Position numbers and translations under genes: made by a program
Assembly (NCBI GenBank): GCA_024400635.1
Contig: JAKSMI010000001.1
Coordinates: forward strand, 49,468-113,467
Direction of reading: 5' to 3'
Origin: Bacteroidales bacterium
GTDB taxonomy: Bacteria; Bacteroidota; Bacteroidia; Bacteroidales; WCHB1-69
DNA length: 64,000 bases
In this document: in pieces, positions 63,959 to 64,000 of the stretch
Numbering within the stretch: position 1 is the stretch's first letter
Layout of the letters: the number at the start of each line of letters is the position of its first letter
The notes under the pieces: model-generated
What the model saw: only the letters and a program-made list of their open reading frames with translations
Told to the model about the DNA's origin: nothing
Databases searched by the model: none

Positions 63959-64000
63959 AGTATTATCTTTCTGTTTATCAATATTTTAATATAAAAAGTT

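Overview
The window reads as a chromosome segment of a Bacteroidota (most likely Bacteroidales) bacterium. Four things point there: a type IX secretion core operon (porP-porK/gldK-porL/gldL-porM/gldM), a Bacteroides-type bat (aerotolerance) cluster, a UpxY-type NusG paralogue heading a polysaccharide locus, and repeated promoter -7 boxes of the Bacteroidota form TAnnTTTG. No IS element, phage, integrase, rRNA or CRISPR array is visible. Nearly all of the first 48 kb is read leftwards; most of the right end is read rightwards.

Layout. 1-5110: T9SS porPKLM. 5345-8815: a large outer-membrane barrel protein with SprA-like features. 9010-15311: the distal spc/alpha ribosomal operon, rpmD-rplO-secY-map-infA-rpmJ-rpsM-rpsK-rpsD-rpoA-rplQ. 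It begins at rpmD with its own promoter; the usual upstream neighbours (rpsE and earlier) are absent. 15651-17127: mscL and holA. 17189-17260: tRNA-Arg(CCU). 17258-20248: an outer-membrane DUF5723-like protein and a lipoprotein. 20308-41417: a tightly packed surface-glycan locus with two UDP-sugar dehydrogenases, a Wzy/WaaL-type membrane protein, a flippase, glycosyltransferases, a PglC-type initiating phosphoglycosyl transferase, three DegT-type PLP proteins, paired FdtA-like cupins, a saccharopine-dehydrogenase-like enzyme and four ATP-grasp proteins. 41489-48317: a DUF4143 ATPase with a seven-copy 23-bp tandem repeat in its upstream flank, xth, nagB, a lipoprotein, a DUF4954 left-handed beta-helix protein and the UpxY antiterminator. 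48563-53050: a 1495-residue exported protein of unknown role. 53054-54199: a membrane-anchored, possibly lysozyme-like protein. 54333-58274: bat cluster with batB and batC fused. 58350-62083: exported M28 peptidase, exported esterase-like hydrolase and a second flippase. 62169-63958: LytS/LytR-type two-component system.

How it fits together. The glycan locus looks able to make a lipid-linked polymer containing uronic acids (two dehydrogenases) and amino sugars (DegT and FdtA-like enzymes), started by a PglC-type transferase and exported by a flippase. The least ordinary part is 20308-26176: aminotransferase, saccharopine-dehydrogenase-like oxidoreductase, two ATP-grasp ligases and a divergent PLP-fold protein in one translationally coupled run. 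I infer a pathway that makes an unusual (perhaps opine-type) amino acid and joins it by amide bonds to a sugar; this is a hypothesis. UpxY probably lets RNA polymerase read through the long operon. T9SS cargo in relatives is anchored to a surface lipopolysaccharide, so a T9SS core and a decorated-glycan locus in one neighbourhood are at least compatible in function.

Limits: all calls rest on reading the sequence and translations by eye. No database search, structure prediction or folding calculation was run.
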